Source: a virus
Strand: one strand, 5' to 3'
IMG/VR virus record: IMGVR_UViG_3300037246_000876
Location: 1 to 49,666 of that record
Length of the DNA: 49,666 nt
A program made the translations under genes and the position numbers. Under the pieces are notes generated by a model, which saw only the letters and a program-made list of their open reading frames with translations, had not been told where the DNA came from and did no database searches. Below, piece after piece: positions 33,640-41,108 of this stretch. Numbering within the stretch: the first letter of the stretch is position 1; each line of letters opens with the position of its first letter.

Positions 33640-33921
33640 CTAATCACCCAAATAAACAGGCAAAATGATACTCCTATCTTCTGACACTACCCATTTGCAA
33701 TGCTTGATTCTCTCCGGGTTACCGGTTACATATTTTGGCAATGGTGTATCCTCTATTTTTGCTATTCTTCCAAAGAGACTAATGGATTTCATTATACAGG
33801 AGCCCCCATGAGCTAATGCATCCAGATTATTAAACCTCTCCACGGTTATCAGATTAGCATAAGCCTCCATTTTTAAATGACCTAATACCTGTTCTTTTGT
33901 TTCTATTGTACTTGAACTCAT
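33640..33921 (-). CDS. Hypothetical protein, 93 aa
   Basis: The product (MSSSTIETKEQVLGHLKMEA...) contains LAHGGSCIMKSISLFGRI and a C-terminal CKWVVSEDRSIILPVYL. It is packed 3 bases from the upstream gene. No family recognised. Confidence 0.65.
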   Translation of the reverse strand: MSSSTIETKEQVLGHLKMEAYANLITVERFNNLDALAHGGSCIMKSISLFGRIAKIEDTPLPKYVTGNPERIKHCKWVVSEDRSIILPVYLGD

Positions 33922-33924
33922 TAT

Positions 33925-34356
33925 CTACTTTATCAATTCGTAAGCCTTCACCAATATATCAAAATCAGTTTTCATATATAACCATTCTTTATCATGCTCT
34001 TTGTGATTGACTAATTTAATAGCTGAATTAATTAAAGCATCTTTTAACTTATCTGCGGCATCCGGGATAAATTGACCACGTCCATCAATTATTACATACT
34101 CATCATTAATGTATCCTTGACGGTTAGTAAGTGATATTTCCATCAATGGATATATGGGTATCATTAAATTTTCAGATTTAGGCTTTTCTTCAATGTCACT
34201 AAATCTCACCTCTTTATTTGATACCGCATTAAGGGTATCTAATATATTATTATTTGCCTTTCTTAAATTAGGATGATACTCAATGCCATTAATTAAGTTA
34301 ACGGCTTCTTTGAGCTTGCTTATCAATCTTTTTATATCCTTTTTGTTTATCTTCAT
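33925..34356 (-). CDS. Hypothetical protein, 143 aa
   Basis: A helical basic N-terminus (MKINKKDIKRLISKLKEAVN) is followed by a mixed domain with EYVIIDGRGQFIPDAADKLK. It lies within the leftward accessory block upstream of the terminase genes. Unknown function. Confidence 0.65.
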   Translation of the reverse strand: MKINKKDIKRLISKLKEAVNLINGIEYHPNLRKANNNILDTLNAVSNKEVRFSDIEEKPKSENLMIPIYPLMEISLTNRQGYINDEYVIIDGRGQFIPDAADKLKDALINSAIKLVNHKEHDKEWLYMKTDFDILVKAYELIK

Positions 34357-34415
34357 TTTATCGGCTTTATAGTTATATTATGTACTATGCTTAAATTTTC
34401 AAAATCTTCTTTCAT
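34353..34415 (-). CDS. Possible tiny ORF, 20 aa
   Basis: It reads MKEDFENLSIVHNITIKPIK, preceded by AAAAGGA and ending in a TGATG overlap with the 143-residue gene. Only the coupled junction supports it. Confidence 0.25.
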   Translation of the reverse strand: MKEDFENLSIVHNITIKPIK

Positions 34416-34437
34416 TCCTTTTCTTCTAGCTTATTTT

Positions 34438-34692
34438 TTAATTCAGTCTGGATTTATCAAATAAAATGCAATCATCATTCATTGATTCAATATCTTCTTT
34501 ATAGGTGGTGCCTTGAGGATAATTCAAAGCATAATAAGCCTTTAGAGACAAACATCTTTCTATAGTGGCTTTTTGACTATATATCTTTCCAATATTTTCA
34601 CGACTCAACCCGAAATTGTTAATTACATCATCGTGAGCCATTTCAAATTCTGCCCATTTACCGCTTAAGTATGTTTTAGATATTTTGCTCAT
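34438..34692 (-). CDS. Hypothetical protein, 84 aa
   Basis: The product (MSKISKTYLSGKWAEFEMAH...) is helical with an acidic end. Its ATG directly follows the stop of the 53-residue gene. Unknown function. Confidence 0.6.
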   Translation of the reverse strand: MSKISKTYLSGKWAEFEMAHDDVINNFGLSRENIGKIYSQKATIERCLSLKAYYALNYPQGTTYKEDIESMNDDCILFDKSRLN

Positions 34693-34854
34693 TCAATTCA
34701 ATTTAAACAATTCCATTTTAATACAAGAAAAGTAAAATACATCAGGACACAAATTCTTTGTCAAATGTCTTTTTATATCCCATTCGTTAAACTCCTTCAT
34801 CTCTACATCTAACCATGAAGGTGCTAAGTCTAATATTGTATTTACTCTTTGCAT
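34693..34854 (-). CDS. Hypothetical protein, 53 aa
   Basis: The frame encodes MQRVNTILDLAPSWLDVEMK and ends adjacent to the ATG of the 84-residue gene. It starts just downstream of the tRNA-Thr, so it may share a transcript with the tRNA. Confidence 0.55.
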   Translation of the reverse strand: MQRVNTILDLAPSWLDVEMKEFNEWDIKRHLTKNLCPDVFYFSCIKMELFKLN

Positions 34855-34868
34855 AATTTTCTAAATAG

Positions 34869-34942
34869 AGCCTAATGAAGGATTTGAACCCTCGACCCGC
34901 TCATTACAAGTGAGCTGCTCTAACCAACTGAGCTAATCAGGC
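34869..34942 (-). tRNA. tRNA-Thr(TGT)
   Basis: Acceptor GCCTGAT/ATTAGGC, D-arm GCTC/GAGC, anticodon arm GCTCA-CTTGTAA-TGAGC giving TGT, T-loop TTCAAAT and discriminator T. It is separate from the main tRNA cluster and sits just downstream of a candidate large RNA. Confidence 0.9.
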
Positions 34943-34953
34943 TGTTTGAATTA

Positions 34954-34961
34954 TAAAGATA
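34954..34961 (-). promoter_or_regulatory. -7 box for tRNA-Thr
   Basis: TATCTTTA on the minus strand lies 11 bases before the tRNA 5' end and just after the terminator of the upstream RNA. There is no clear -33 TTTG. Confidence 0.45.
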
Positions 34962-34984
34962 ATCAATTAATACTTAATTTAAAA

Positions 34985-35397
34985 ATACCCGTCTTTCCGG
35001 GTTGTCATCCTCTTGCAAATCGTTCCTTGTTTGCCAATCCTCTTGAGGCTGATTATATTTTCAAATCTGACCATCTGCCTGGATGGGATACCATGGTTCA
35101 GCCAACCGCAAACGTTTCCAAATGCTTCGCTTCTCAGCTACCTCTCCACCAAACACGCCACTGGCAAATGGCTCTGACATCTTCGTTCGGACACCTCTAT
35201 TCGGTTTCGACCAGATTATATTTTAAAGAACAGAGAGGTCGATATTTATACATCCAGACCTCGACTGGGATAGTTGGTTTTATGAGACCGCTCTAACTCG
35301 TTTTTTGCTCTCTGTCTATATTTTCAATGAACATCTTTTACCGCCAATACCCCCACGTTTATTTGAGTGTGAGATTGGCTTTATTTACTAGTTATCT
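34985..35397 (-). ncRNA. Candidate large structured RNA, about 410 nt
   Basis: A gene-free stretch between the 97-residue gene and tRNA-Thr, visibly less AT-rich than its surroundings. On the minus strand it has a long-range pair ACAGAGAG/CTCTCTGT (about 35320 with 35230), enclosed hairpins such as GAGGTC/GACCTC and ATCCCAG/CTGGAT, then GCCA/TGGC, GGTT/AACC and CATC/GATG hairpins. It ends in the terminator ACCCGGAAAGACGGGTATTTTT. The only long frame is a rightward 116-codon one without protein-like features. Neighbouring a tRNA is common for large ornate phage RNAs, but I do not recognise a family. Confidence 0.5.
34987..35002 (-). terminator. Terminator hairpin
   Basis: On the minus strand ACCCG-GAAAGA-CGGGT is followed by ATTTTTAAA. 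It closes the candidate RNA before the tRNA-Thr. Confidence 0.6.
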
Positions 35398-35691
35398 TTA
35401 ATTACTGGCTAATACACGGGTAAATCGTAAATAATATCCTAAGTTTCCATTTCCATCTTTACCATTACATTGTCCGAAGATGTCATCCATAATTATATAC
35501 AGAATCGCCTTTGGCAATGGCTTATCGATATGCTTTATATAAGCATCAGCAAGTTCATGTTTAGCTACTACGGTTTCGTTTTTTTCAAAACAGTCTGCAA
35601 TTGCATCAAATGGCAATCCGTTTTCTTTTGGGTTTGTAATTAGCTTTTTATAAGCAGAAATCGTTTCAGGTGTTAATTGTATTGTACCCAT
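35398..35691 (-). CDS. Hypothetical protein, 97 aa
   Basis: The product (MGTIQLTPETISAYKKLITN...) is helical with DAIADCFEKNETVVAKHELA and a Gly/Asn-rich turn near the end. The leader is A-rich without Shine-Dalgarno. It lies between the 36-nt hairpin element and the candidate large RNA. Unknown function. Confidence 0.65.
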   Translation of the reverse strand: MGTIQLTPETISAYKKLITNPKENGLPFDAIADCFEKNETVVAKHELADAYIKHIDKPLPKAILYIIMDDIFGQCNGKDGNGNLGYYLRFTRVLASN

Positions 35692-35746
35692 TTTATTTAT
35701 ATGTTATTGGTTATTAATCCTACGCAAAGCAACTAAAAGTTAACAC

Positions 35747-35779
35747 ATAATAAACCATATTAAAACAACGGTTTATTAT
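35747..35779. repeat. 10-bp inverted repeat
   Basis: ATAATAAACC and GGTTTATTAT are separated by 13 nt in the gene-free leader of the 97-residue gene. It could be a terminator-like stem without U-run or an operator. Confidence 0.6.
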
Positions 35780-35797
35780 CATCGCCCTATACCACCT

Positions 35798-35833
35798 ATA
35801 CCCGATCCTTCTGGCAAGGTATCGGGCTGGCTT
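35798..35833 (-). repeat. 36-nt hairpin element, copy A
   Basis: On the minus strand this is identical over 36 nt to 49433-49468 on the plus strand, with similarity continuing to 43 of 45. It contains the stem CCCGAT-A-CCTT / AAGG-ATCGGG with loop GCCAG. It starts 18 nt after the stop of the 92-residue gene. Confidence 0.8.
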
Positions 35834-35851
35834 GTCCGCAGAATTTGCGAA

Positions 35852-36130
35852 TTAATTGTGATTTCTGCCTAACGCTTGGATGCATCTAGATCTTACTTCA
35901 TGTGAATTAAACCCAATACCACTCACACCGGCAGTATATATAACCTCCGACACAATAGTTTTAAACGGTTCTGATTTAGGGATAAAAAAAGAAGTGCCAC
36001 GATAAAGAGATATTTCACACTTTCTTTTAGCGCCATGTCTGTGTATTGGGTCTATTACTTCAGAAAACGCTACGACATTCATCTCTTTACATATGCTGGC
36101 ATCGTATAGGCTATAGTTTAAAATTTTCAT
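35852..36130 (-). CDS. Hypothetical protein, 92 aa
   Basis: It reads MKILNYSLYDASICKEMNVV and contains HRHGAKRKCEISLYRGTSFF. It has an operator-bearing promoter (site 4), and the 22 bases around its start (TTAAAAATTTAGCGATATGA and on) match the leader of the gene at 2738. It is followed by the 36-nt hairpin element. Unknown function. Confidence 0.65.
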   Translation of the reverse strand: MKILNYSLYDASICKEMNVVAFSEVIDPIHRHGAKRKCEISLYRGTSFFIPKSEPFKTIVSEVIYTAGVSGIGFNSHEVRSRCIQALGRNHN

Positions 36131-36162
36131 ATCGCTAAATTTTTAAATGATTAATTATACTT

Positions 36163-36205
36163 CAAAGATACAATCCTTATTTTACATTAAATATGATAAA
36201 AATCA
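36163..36205 (-). promoter_or_regulatory. Operator-promoter site 4
   Basis: On the minus strand the palindrome TGATTTTTATCA (36205-36194) is followed after exactly 23 bp by TATCTTTG (36170-36163). The leader to the ATG at 36130 is 32 nt. Confidence 0.75.
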
Positions 36206-36233
36206 GGTTTTGAAAATATTTTGAAATTATATT

Positions 36234-36629
36234 TTACCGGTTCATTGCAAAATTAAACCCAATCGTATATGATAGTTTTGAAGTTGAATTATACATAACC
36301 CCCAAGCTAATCACCTTTATTCTAATCGCGGCTAATACTCCAATCTGCAGCCCTCTTTTGTTATATCTGGATGTTCCATAACCCAACATCGGAACAATTG
36401 AAATACAGTCCTTAAACTGCTCTCCAATCATGTAATAACCACACATACCCATCTCTTTATCTTTGGTGTTTTCTCCGGTTATCCCGATTATTAAATCGTT
36501 TACGCTGCCGAATATTATGACAGTGCTTGTTTCTAATCCTGGGGCATATTGGGTTAGTATTGATACCCGGTCTTTTGATTGGGATGTTAATACTATGATC
36601 AATAGTAGTGTTGTTAGTAGTGTTTTCAT
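36234..36629 (-). CDS. Exported protein, possibly a small outer-membrane barrel, 131 aa
   Basis: A signal peptide (MKTLLTTLLLIIVLTSQS) is followed by alternating hydrophobic strands, e.g. GLQIGVLAAIRIKVISLGVM, and an aromatic-rich end LSYTIGFNFAMNR, suggestive of an outer-membrane beta-barrel. It overlaps the two-segment membrane protein gene by 4 bases. A phage-encoded surface protein could alter receptors or block superinfection, which is speculation. Confidence 0.6.
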   Translation of the reverse strand: MKTLLTTLLLIIVLTSQSKDRVSILTQYAPGLETSTVIIFGSVNDLIIGITGENTKDKEMGMCGYYMIGEQFKDCISIVPMLGYGTSRYNKRGLQIGVLAAIRIKVISLGVMYNSTSKLSYTIGFNFAMNR

Positions 36630-36829
36630 GAGTTAATTTGTTTTTTACTGAATGGATATATTAGTCCAAATAAAATTCCTGCTATACACATTTCAATCAA
36701 CATTCTTATATCATATGATTTAAGATCCGATAGAGATGTTAATCCCCCATTGTATGTACATATAAGCGCGTATGCTCCAATTACTAATATAATTGATAGT
36801 ATTAATGGGAGTCTGATTTGTGTTTCCAT
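36626..36829 (-). CDS. Membrane protein with two segments, 67 aa
   Basis: Segments LILSIILVIGAYALICTY and MLIEMCIAGILFGLIYPF lie in the inner membrane with a short polar loop. It is coupled to the exported proteins on either side (2- and 4-base junctions), forming a three-gene envelope-directed cassette. Function unknown. Confidence 0.65.
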   Translation of the reverse strand: METQIRLPLILSIILVIGAYALICTYNGGLTSLSDLKSYDIRMLIEMCIAGILFGLIYPFSKKQINS

Positions 36830-36831
36830 GA

Positions 36832-37659
36832 TTAGTCTATTTTGTATTTAGTTTTTAGCCAAATAATGAAGCCTGCAAATGTTGGTTGTTTGTGTATATA
36901 AATGTTTTTTCTACCAATATATCCCATTATATGCCCTGGATCGATTGATGGAGATTGTATTGTGGTGTCATTACCCCATTTATAATAATCGTAAGCTGCT
37001 TCTGTACTATCATTATAACATTCCTCTTCATATTCCATTAAATCACTAAGTGTTATAATCTTCTCTCCTTTGTATGAAGTAATAGTAAATGTAGAATCCA
37101 TTGCTAGGACTGTTTCGCCCTTTTTGTTGGATATTTCAATGAAATGTGTAGGTGATGTATTCCACAAACCTAGACATCCAGAATCATTAATGCCTGTGTG
37201 AAATGAAATTTCAATGTCTTTATAAACTCCAATGCCAACCCCGGCATCTCCAAGCCATCCAGTGCTTATTGATGGCTCTGAAAGAGTGTCTTTCTCGATA
37301 TCATCTATGACTTTAATCAGATCATGCGTCTCAATGCTATCAAATGTAACTCTACATATTCCTTCATCAAGAAGTTCAACAGTTGGTACTTCACCAAGAA
37401 TCCTTTCATAAAATTTCATAGCTTCTTCTCTGTCAGAGAATTGTTTGACATGATCGCAATCATATTCTGTTTGGAAATGATATACCAGACAAGAATATCC
37501 CTTGTTAATTTCTCTACCATATTTATCTTTCTTGTTTGCGTCCGGACAAGGAACTTGTATCATAGAAGAGATGCACCATTCGACTTTGTATTCAAAAGTC
37601 TGCCCTATTGCTCCTAATGAGCAAATAATTATTAATAGTATTGTTAATGTTTTTTTCAT
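36832..37659 (-). CDS. Exported protein, 275 aa
   Basis: A clear signal peptide (MKKTLTILLIIICSLGAIGQ) precedes a Cys-rich mature domain (CISSMIQVPCPDANKKDKYG and more). The C-terminal LKTKYKID is basic. It looks host-derived and sits in the accessory part of the leftward operon. No family recognised. Confidence 0.7.
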   Translation of the reverse strand: MKKTLTILLIIICSLGAIGQTFEYKVEWCISSMIQVPCPDANKKDKYGREINKGYSCLVYHFQTEYDCDHVKQFSDREEAMKFYERILGEVPTVELLDEGICRVTFDSIETHDLIKVIDDIEKDTLSEPSISTGWLGDAGVGIGVYKDIEISFHTGINDSGCLGLWNTSPTHFIEISNKKGETVLAMDSTFTITSYKGEKIITLSDLMEYEEECYNDSTEAAYDYYKWGNDTTIQSPSIDPGHIMGYIGRKNIYIHKQPTFAGFIIWLKTKYKID

Positions 37660-37694
37660 GTCTTTTCTTTTATCTACCCTTTAGGATAGAGGGG

Positions 37695-37985
37695 TTAAAC
37701 GTCAATATTTCTCAATAGTATTTTAGCTTTTGCCAGAGCTTTTTCAACCACCTCAATGCTTTTAATGTCAGTAAATGTGAGTATTGCTTCTGGATTGGTA
37801 TTATCAGTTGTGCATCCGGCGGTGTTAACCTTTGTCCCAATGGGGTTTGGTGTGTCATTTACAAATTCCACTCCTGTATATTTATTTACTTTACAACTAA
37901 TTGCGCCTATTATGACATCCCCATAACCAAGCTCTATTAATGTAATTCCTTTTGTATTTCCAATCTGTGCATTTTTATGAATCAT
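37695..37985 (-). CDS. Hypothetical protein, 96 aa
   Basis: A beta-rich 96-residue product (MIHKNAQIGNTKGITLIELG...) with two Cys and a helical C-terminus. Its context is accessory genes. Unknown function. Confidence 0.65.
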   Translation of the reverse strand: MIHKNAQIGNTKGITLIELGYGDVIIGAISCKVNKYTGVEFVNDTPNPIGTKVNTAGCTTDNTNPEAILTFTDIKSIEVVEKALAKAKILLRNIDV

Positions 37986-38046
37986 AATCTTCTATATTTT
38001 AGTCAATAATTATTTATCCTTTTCAATATCAAAGTAAAAGCCGTTT

Positions 38047-38907
38047 TTAATCTCTGCTTTTACTGTAAACGTGTGCTAAAATACGCATTACCTTCATAAA
38101 TGATTCATCGTCAGTAACCGTTTTCTCTAATATGTCACCAAGATGTGCATCCATTTTAGCTTCATCTAAGATTACTTTCTTTTCCCTTCTCTCCTTCTCT
38201 TTCTTTACAAACTCTTTGGCTGCTTTGGTGGTGGAGAAATACCACACAGCATTACTGGAATCCCCTGAATACGGATGTATCGATTTTATGTTAACAGAAA
38301 GTGTTTTTTTATCTACTACTACATAATCTCCACTATTCTCATACCATTTTACATTATCTTCTGTTGTGAATATTGGGGTTAGTTTTTCTGCCCATTTGCC
38401 GGATTCTAATTTGCAAACGTAACCATGATTTATCCGAATATATCCTTTATACACATCTGTCAGTCCATCAGATTTACGTATAGCTCCATTGCGAACACCT
38501 ATAAATCTCGTTCCCTCTGGATATTCCCTCTTTGCTTTCTCTAATCGAAAGTTATCGTATTTTTGTTGTAGGTTTTCGGCTTTTAGGTAGTCTTGGAATT
38601 GGAGGATTTGAATATCCTTGCAATTGCGAGGATCACTTCTTTCGGGATAATCAACAAGCCAGATATATTCCGTTTTATTCTCTTTGGGCTTAAACCAATC
38701 ACCGCCCCAATTAATATTCCTGTGTTTTGTGATAAATTCCCATTTATCAAAATTATCACACTCAACAGCCTGTTTGGATTCTTTAATTTCTGATGCAAAA
38801 CGTGATAAAACATCATTGGTCACACGCTCAAAATCAGTTATTATTTCTCCATTTCTATTTTTGAATTGTGCCATAATCTCTTTAAATTCTTCTTTTAATG
38901 TCGTCAT
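38047..38907 (-). CDS. Hypothetical protein, 286 aa
   Basis: Charged ends and a central aromatic-rich part (INWGGDWFKPKENKTEYIWL, and TKAAKEFVKKEKERREKKVI near the C-terminus). The layout resembles conserved phage proteins of unknown role. It is followed by a 61-base spacer. Confidence 0.65.
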   Translation of the reverse strand: MTTLKEEFKEIMAQFKNRNGEIITDFERVTNDVLSRFASEIKESKQAVECDNFDKWEFITKHRNINWGGDWFKPKENKTEYIWLVDYPERSDPRNCKDIQILQFQDYLKAENLQQKYDNFRLEKAKREYPEGTRFIGVRNGAIRKSDGLTDVYKGYIRINHGYVCKLESGKWAEKLTPIFTTEDNVKWYENSGDYVVVDKKTLSVNIKSIHPYSGDSSNAVWYFSTTKAAKEFVKKEKERREKKVILDEAKMDAHLGDILEKTVTDDESFMKVMRILAHVYSKSRD

Positions 38908-38917
38908 ATTATTTCGT

Positions 38918-39157
38918 TTATATAGTTTTCATTATTAATTCAAGTTCAATGACAAATCTATCAGGCTCTAATTCCTGAGATTCTTCAAATAATTTATCAA
39001 AGTTTGATTCTTTCGCTTTGGGCTTATAATCTTCCACTAAGTTAATGAAAGTCAATATGATAAGAAAGCCAATAGTGTAAAATATTGCTTTAGTTTTTAG
39101 CCATATTATCAAGGCATGACCAAATATATTGATGTAATCTTTTACCGGAATACCCAT
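38918..39157 (-). CDS. Membrane protein, 79 aa
   Basis: One or two segments (IFGHALIIWLKTKAIFYTIG, FLIILTFINLV) are followed by an acidic cytoplasmic tail. It overlaps the stop of the 47-residue gene by 16 bases. Unknown function. Confidence 0.6.
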   Translation of the reverse strand: MGIPVKDYINIFGHALIIWLKTKAIFYTIGFLIILTFINLVEDYKPKAKESNFDKLFEESQELEPDRFVIELELIMKTI

Positions 39158-39285
39158 GTCTTAGCATCAATTCGTTCGCGTTTCATTTTTGATAGGTCAG
39201 GCGATATTACTTTATCCTTTTTAAGTCTCTTTCTATCTTCCTCTGATCTTTTCCTCATTGAGCCGATTAAATCTAAGTCTGCCAT
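39142..39285 (-). CDS. Small basic protein, 47 aa, first gene of the leftward set
   Basis: A highly charged product (MADLDLIGSMRKRSEEDRKR...) that starts 23 nt from the leftward -7 box of the divergent promoter at 39309. Being the first gene under that promoter makes it an early or regulatory candidate. Confidence 0.55.
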   Translation of the reverse strand: MADLDLIGSMRKRSEEDRKRLKKDKVISPDLSKMKRERIDAKTWVFR

Positions 39286-39308
39286 GATTTCTGTTTTAGT
39301 TTGAATTG

Positions 39309-39381
39309 TAAAGGTCGGAACAATATTTTTAATTAAATATGATTTTTATCATGTTATTTGATTTTTTTAGTTGGATATTTG
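39309..39381. promoter_or_regulatory. Operator-promoter site 5, bidirectional
   Basis: The palindrome TGATTTTTATCA (39340-39351) has GATATTTG at 22 bp on the right (39374-39381) and GACCTTTA at 23 bp on the left (39316-39309, minus strand). It lies at the divergence of the leftward and rightward halves of the genome, so it is the main control point candidate. Confidence 0.75.
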
Positions 39382-39416
39382 TGTTTAATAATGAATGTAA
39401 ATTTAAAACAAATATT

Positions 39417-39743
39417 ATGGCATGGGCAAATGATTATAGCATATCACACTCAGACGGCATGAGATGTGGAAATATGAAATGCGACAAATGTGAGGAGGAA
39501 ATAGAAGGGTTTTATTTAATTAGAGATAGAACTAACTTTAAGCACAGAGGAAACGAAACTGATGAGCGCTATATCTACCATGAAAAATGCAGCCCAACAG
39601 GAACCTCGAGGCATTGGGATAATTATAGAGAGAGTTGTGCAGAGGAAGAAAAAAAAGAAGCCAAAAGAGAAATAAAACGACTTGAATTAATTAAAGACAT
39701 TAGAAAATGGGGGTTTGATGAAGAGGATTTGTTTGATGATTAA
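39417..39743 (+). CDS. Small CxxC protein, 108 aa
   Basis: The ATG at 39417 is chosen because it follows the promoter at 39374-39381 with a 35-nt leader; the frame is open further upstream. The sequence has CGNMKCDKCEEE and a later HEKC, suggesting one zinc site, followed by a Glu/Lys-rich helical end. First gene of the rightward replication block. Confidence 0.7.
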   Translation: MAWANDYSISHSDGMRCGNMKCDKCEEEIEGFYLIRDRTNFKHRGNETDERYIYHEKCSPTGTSRHWDNYRESCAEEEKKEAKREIKRLELIKDIRKWGFDEEDLFDD

Positions 39744-39757
39744 AAATAAATCAAAAC

Positions 39758-39800
39758 TGACTTTTATCATATTTTTTTAAATAAACTATCCTGACCTTTG
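39758..39800 (+). promoter_or_regulatory. Operator-promoter site 6
   Basis: The palindrome TGACTTTTATCA (39758-39769) and, after exactly 23 bp, GACCTTTG (39793-39800). The ATG at 39805 is only 4 bases further, so the transcript would be almost leaderless. Confidence 0.6.
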
Positions 39801-39804
39801 AATT

Positions 39805-40284
39805 ATGAAAAACAAAGAAAAGCAAATAACTGAAATATTCTCAGGCTTGTATAATGCGGGCTTAATCATGACTCATGAACGTAAAATTGAAATTGGTTTT
39901 GACTCCGGCGTTGAACAGGCTTTAGTGTTTGGTATTCCTATTAAGGATATAATTCAGATAATTAAAGATACCTGCAAGGAGTTGGACGGCAGAAAATATA
40001 ATGCAACACAACACATACTTAATAGAATTAAACCATTGGATGCCGCTTTCCATTACAGTTTTATCGAACCTAATATCATTGACCTTGATTACAAATGTGA
40101 GGATTTTGAAATATTTGGGGATATCGTAATAACATTATCCGGCTCCGTATCTTTTGAAGGAACAGAGATTGTTTATCTGGACAATAAAGGTGAACATATT
40201 TGTACATACAATAAGCAAAAGATATTCGACTGGTTAAAACAAGTTCCATTATATGACTATAATTTAAAACTATGGGAACCATGA
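39805..40284 (+). CDS. Hypothetical protein, 159 aa
   Basis: The N-terminal half is helical (KQITEIFSGLYNAGLIMTHE) and the C-terminal half beta-rich (ITLSGSVSFEGTEIVYLDNK). It overlaps the next small gene by 4 bases. No family recognised. Confidence 0.65.
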   Translation: MKNKEKQITEIFSGLYNAGLIMTHERKIEIGFDSGVEQALVFGIPIKDIIQIIKDTCKELDGRKYNATQHILNRIKPLDAAFHYSFIEPNIIDLDYKCEDFEIFGDIVITLSGSVSFEGTEIVYLDNKGEHICTYNKQKIFDWLKQVPLYDYNLKLWEP

Positions 40285-40379
40285 GAACTAATAATAAAAT
40301 AAAATATCGAATATCGGCGACTTATTTTTTGGTTGTCCTTCTGATAATATTTTGTGTTTGTTTAATATTTGCATCGTGA
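40281..40379 (+). CDS. Membrane peptide, 32 aa
   Basis: MRTNNKIKYRISATYFLVVL followed by a hydrophobic stretch: a single membrane segment with a basic cytoplasmic start. Its ATGA junction with the 159-residue gene supports translation. Confidence 0.5.
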   Translation: MRTNNKIKYRISATYFLVVLLIIFCVCLIFAS

Positions 40380-40389
40380 GATATGCATT

Positions 40390-40437
40390 ATGGCTAAAAT
40401 AATAACGCCTTGGGAGGGCTTCGTAAAACCCACATGA
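40390..40437 (+). CDS. Possible 15-aa peptide
   Basis: ATG 40390 to TGA 40437 encodes MAKIITPWEGFVKPT, ending 4 bases before the next gene. Very short; it could be a leader peptide for the 63-residue gene. Confidence 0.25.
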   Translation: MAKIITPWEGFVKPT

Positions 40438-40441
40438 AAAG

Positions 40442-40633
40442 ATGAGTGATTTTAAAACACGCCTTGTTGAAGAACAGGCACAACTTGAAGGCAAGCTTAA
40501 TAAGCTTAACGACTTTAACCAAAGCGAAAAAGCTAATGAGATTGATCCATTGCAAAAAGACCTGTTATTAGTGCAGTCGGGAGCTATGTACACTTACAAT
40601 GAGTGTTTGAAAGCGCGAATTGCAAGATTGTAA
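40442..40633 (+). CDS. Small helical phage protein, 63 aa
   Basis: The sequence (FKTRLVEEQAQLEGKLNKLN, then LQKDLLLVQSGAMYTYNECL) matches the pattern of a common short phage protein (E..L..K..KL..F, Q..LL..Q...M..Y...L..R) of unknown function. It is the last gene before a terminator. Confidence 0.7.
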   Translation: MSDFKTRLVEEQAQLEGKLNKLNDFNQSEKANEIDPLQKDLLLVQSGAMYTYNECLKARIARL

Positions 40634-40677
40634 GTGCGCCGGAGTATTATTATCCTCCACAATTACGTACGAATACT

Positions 40678-40730
40678 GAAACGAGCTACAAGCAGTATTT
40701 TTTATACTGCGTTTGTAGCTTCGTTTTAAT
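40678..40730 (+). terminator. Strong terminator hairpin
   Basis: A long stem: ACGA, GCTACAA and GCAGTAT pair with ATACTGC, TTGTAGC and TCGT around a T-rich loop, followed by TTTTAA. It ends the first rightward unit. The 60 bases after it are AT-rich with a small AAAAC/GTTTT repeat. Confidence 0.75.
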
Positions 40731-40790
40731 GAACACTCAACGCGTCTATAAAAACACGTTTTATTACAAATAAAACATTAGAACAGCCCA

Positions 40791-41108
40791 ATGGTCACCA
40801 TGAAAACAAAAACATACATTTCCGGTAAGATATCAGGACTGCCAGAGAGCGAATATAAGCCACTATTTAAGGATGCTTATATGTTTGTGTTCTATCGGGG
40901 AGAAGAACCAATAGCACCCATCTATATCAAACCATTTAAAGGGATTTACCAATGGTGGGCCCATATGATATCAGATATAAAAGCATTATTTGATTGTGAT
41001 AAAATATTAATGCTCCCAACATGGATAAAAAGCAAAGGAGCAATTATCGAATGGTGTATTGCTAAATTGATTGGATTAGAAGTTGAATTTTATAAATCTG
41101 AATTATGA
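40791..41108 (+). CDS. DUF4406-like protein
   Basis: A 105-residue protein whose YISGKISGLPESEYKPLF, MISDIKALFDCDKILMLPTW and SKGAIIEWCIA pattern is that of DUF4406, related to nucleoside 2-deoxyribosyltransferases. Such proteins probably bind nucleotides; the reaction in phages is unknown. A second start exists at 40800. It overlaps the DUF7768-like gene by 4 bases. Confidence 0.75.
   Translation: MVTMKTKTYISGKISGLPESEYKPLFKDAYMFVFYRGEEPIAPIYIKPFKGIYQWWAHMISDIKALFDCDKILMLPTWIKSKGAIIEWCIAKLIGLEVEFYKSEL

Noticed and set aside
34946-35296. Rightward 116-codon frame through the large gene-free region
   Set aside because: No protein-like motifs, no promoter and leader, and it runs over the terminator and long stems of the minus-strand RNA. 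Treated as a shadow of a structured RNA.
34985-35397. tmRNA or RNase P RNA in the large gene-free region
   Set aside because: The terminal tRNA-like half of tmRNA with a tag frame and the conserved RNase P core sequences are absent.
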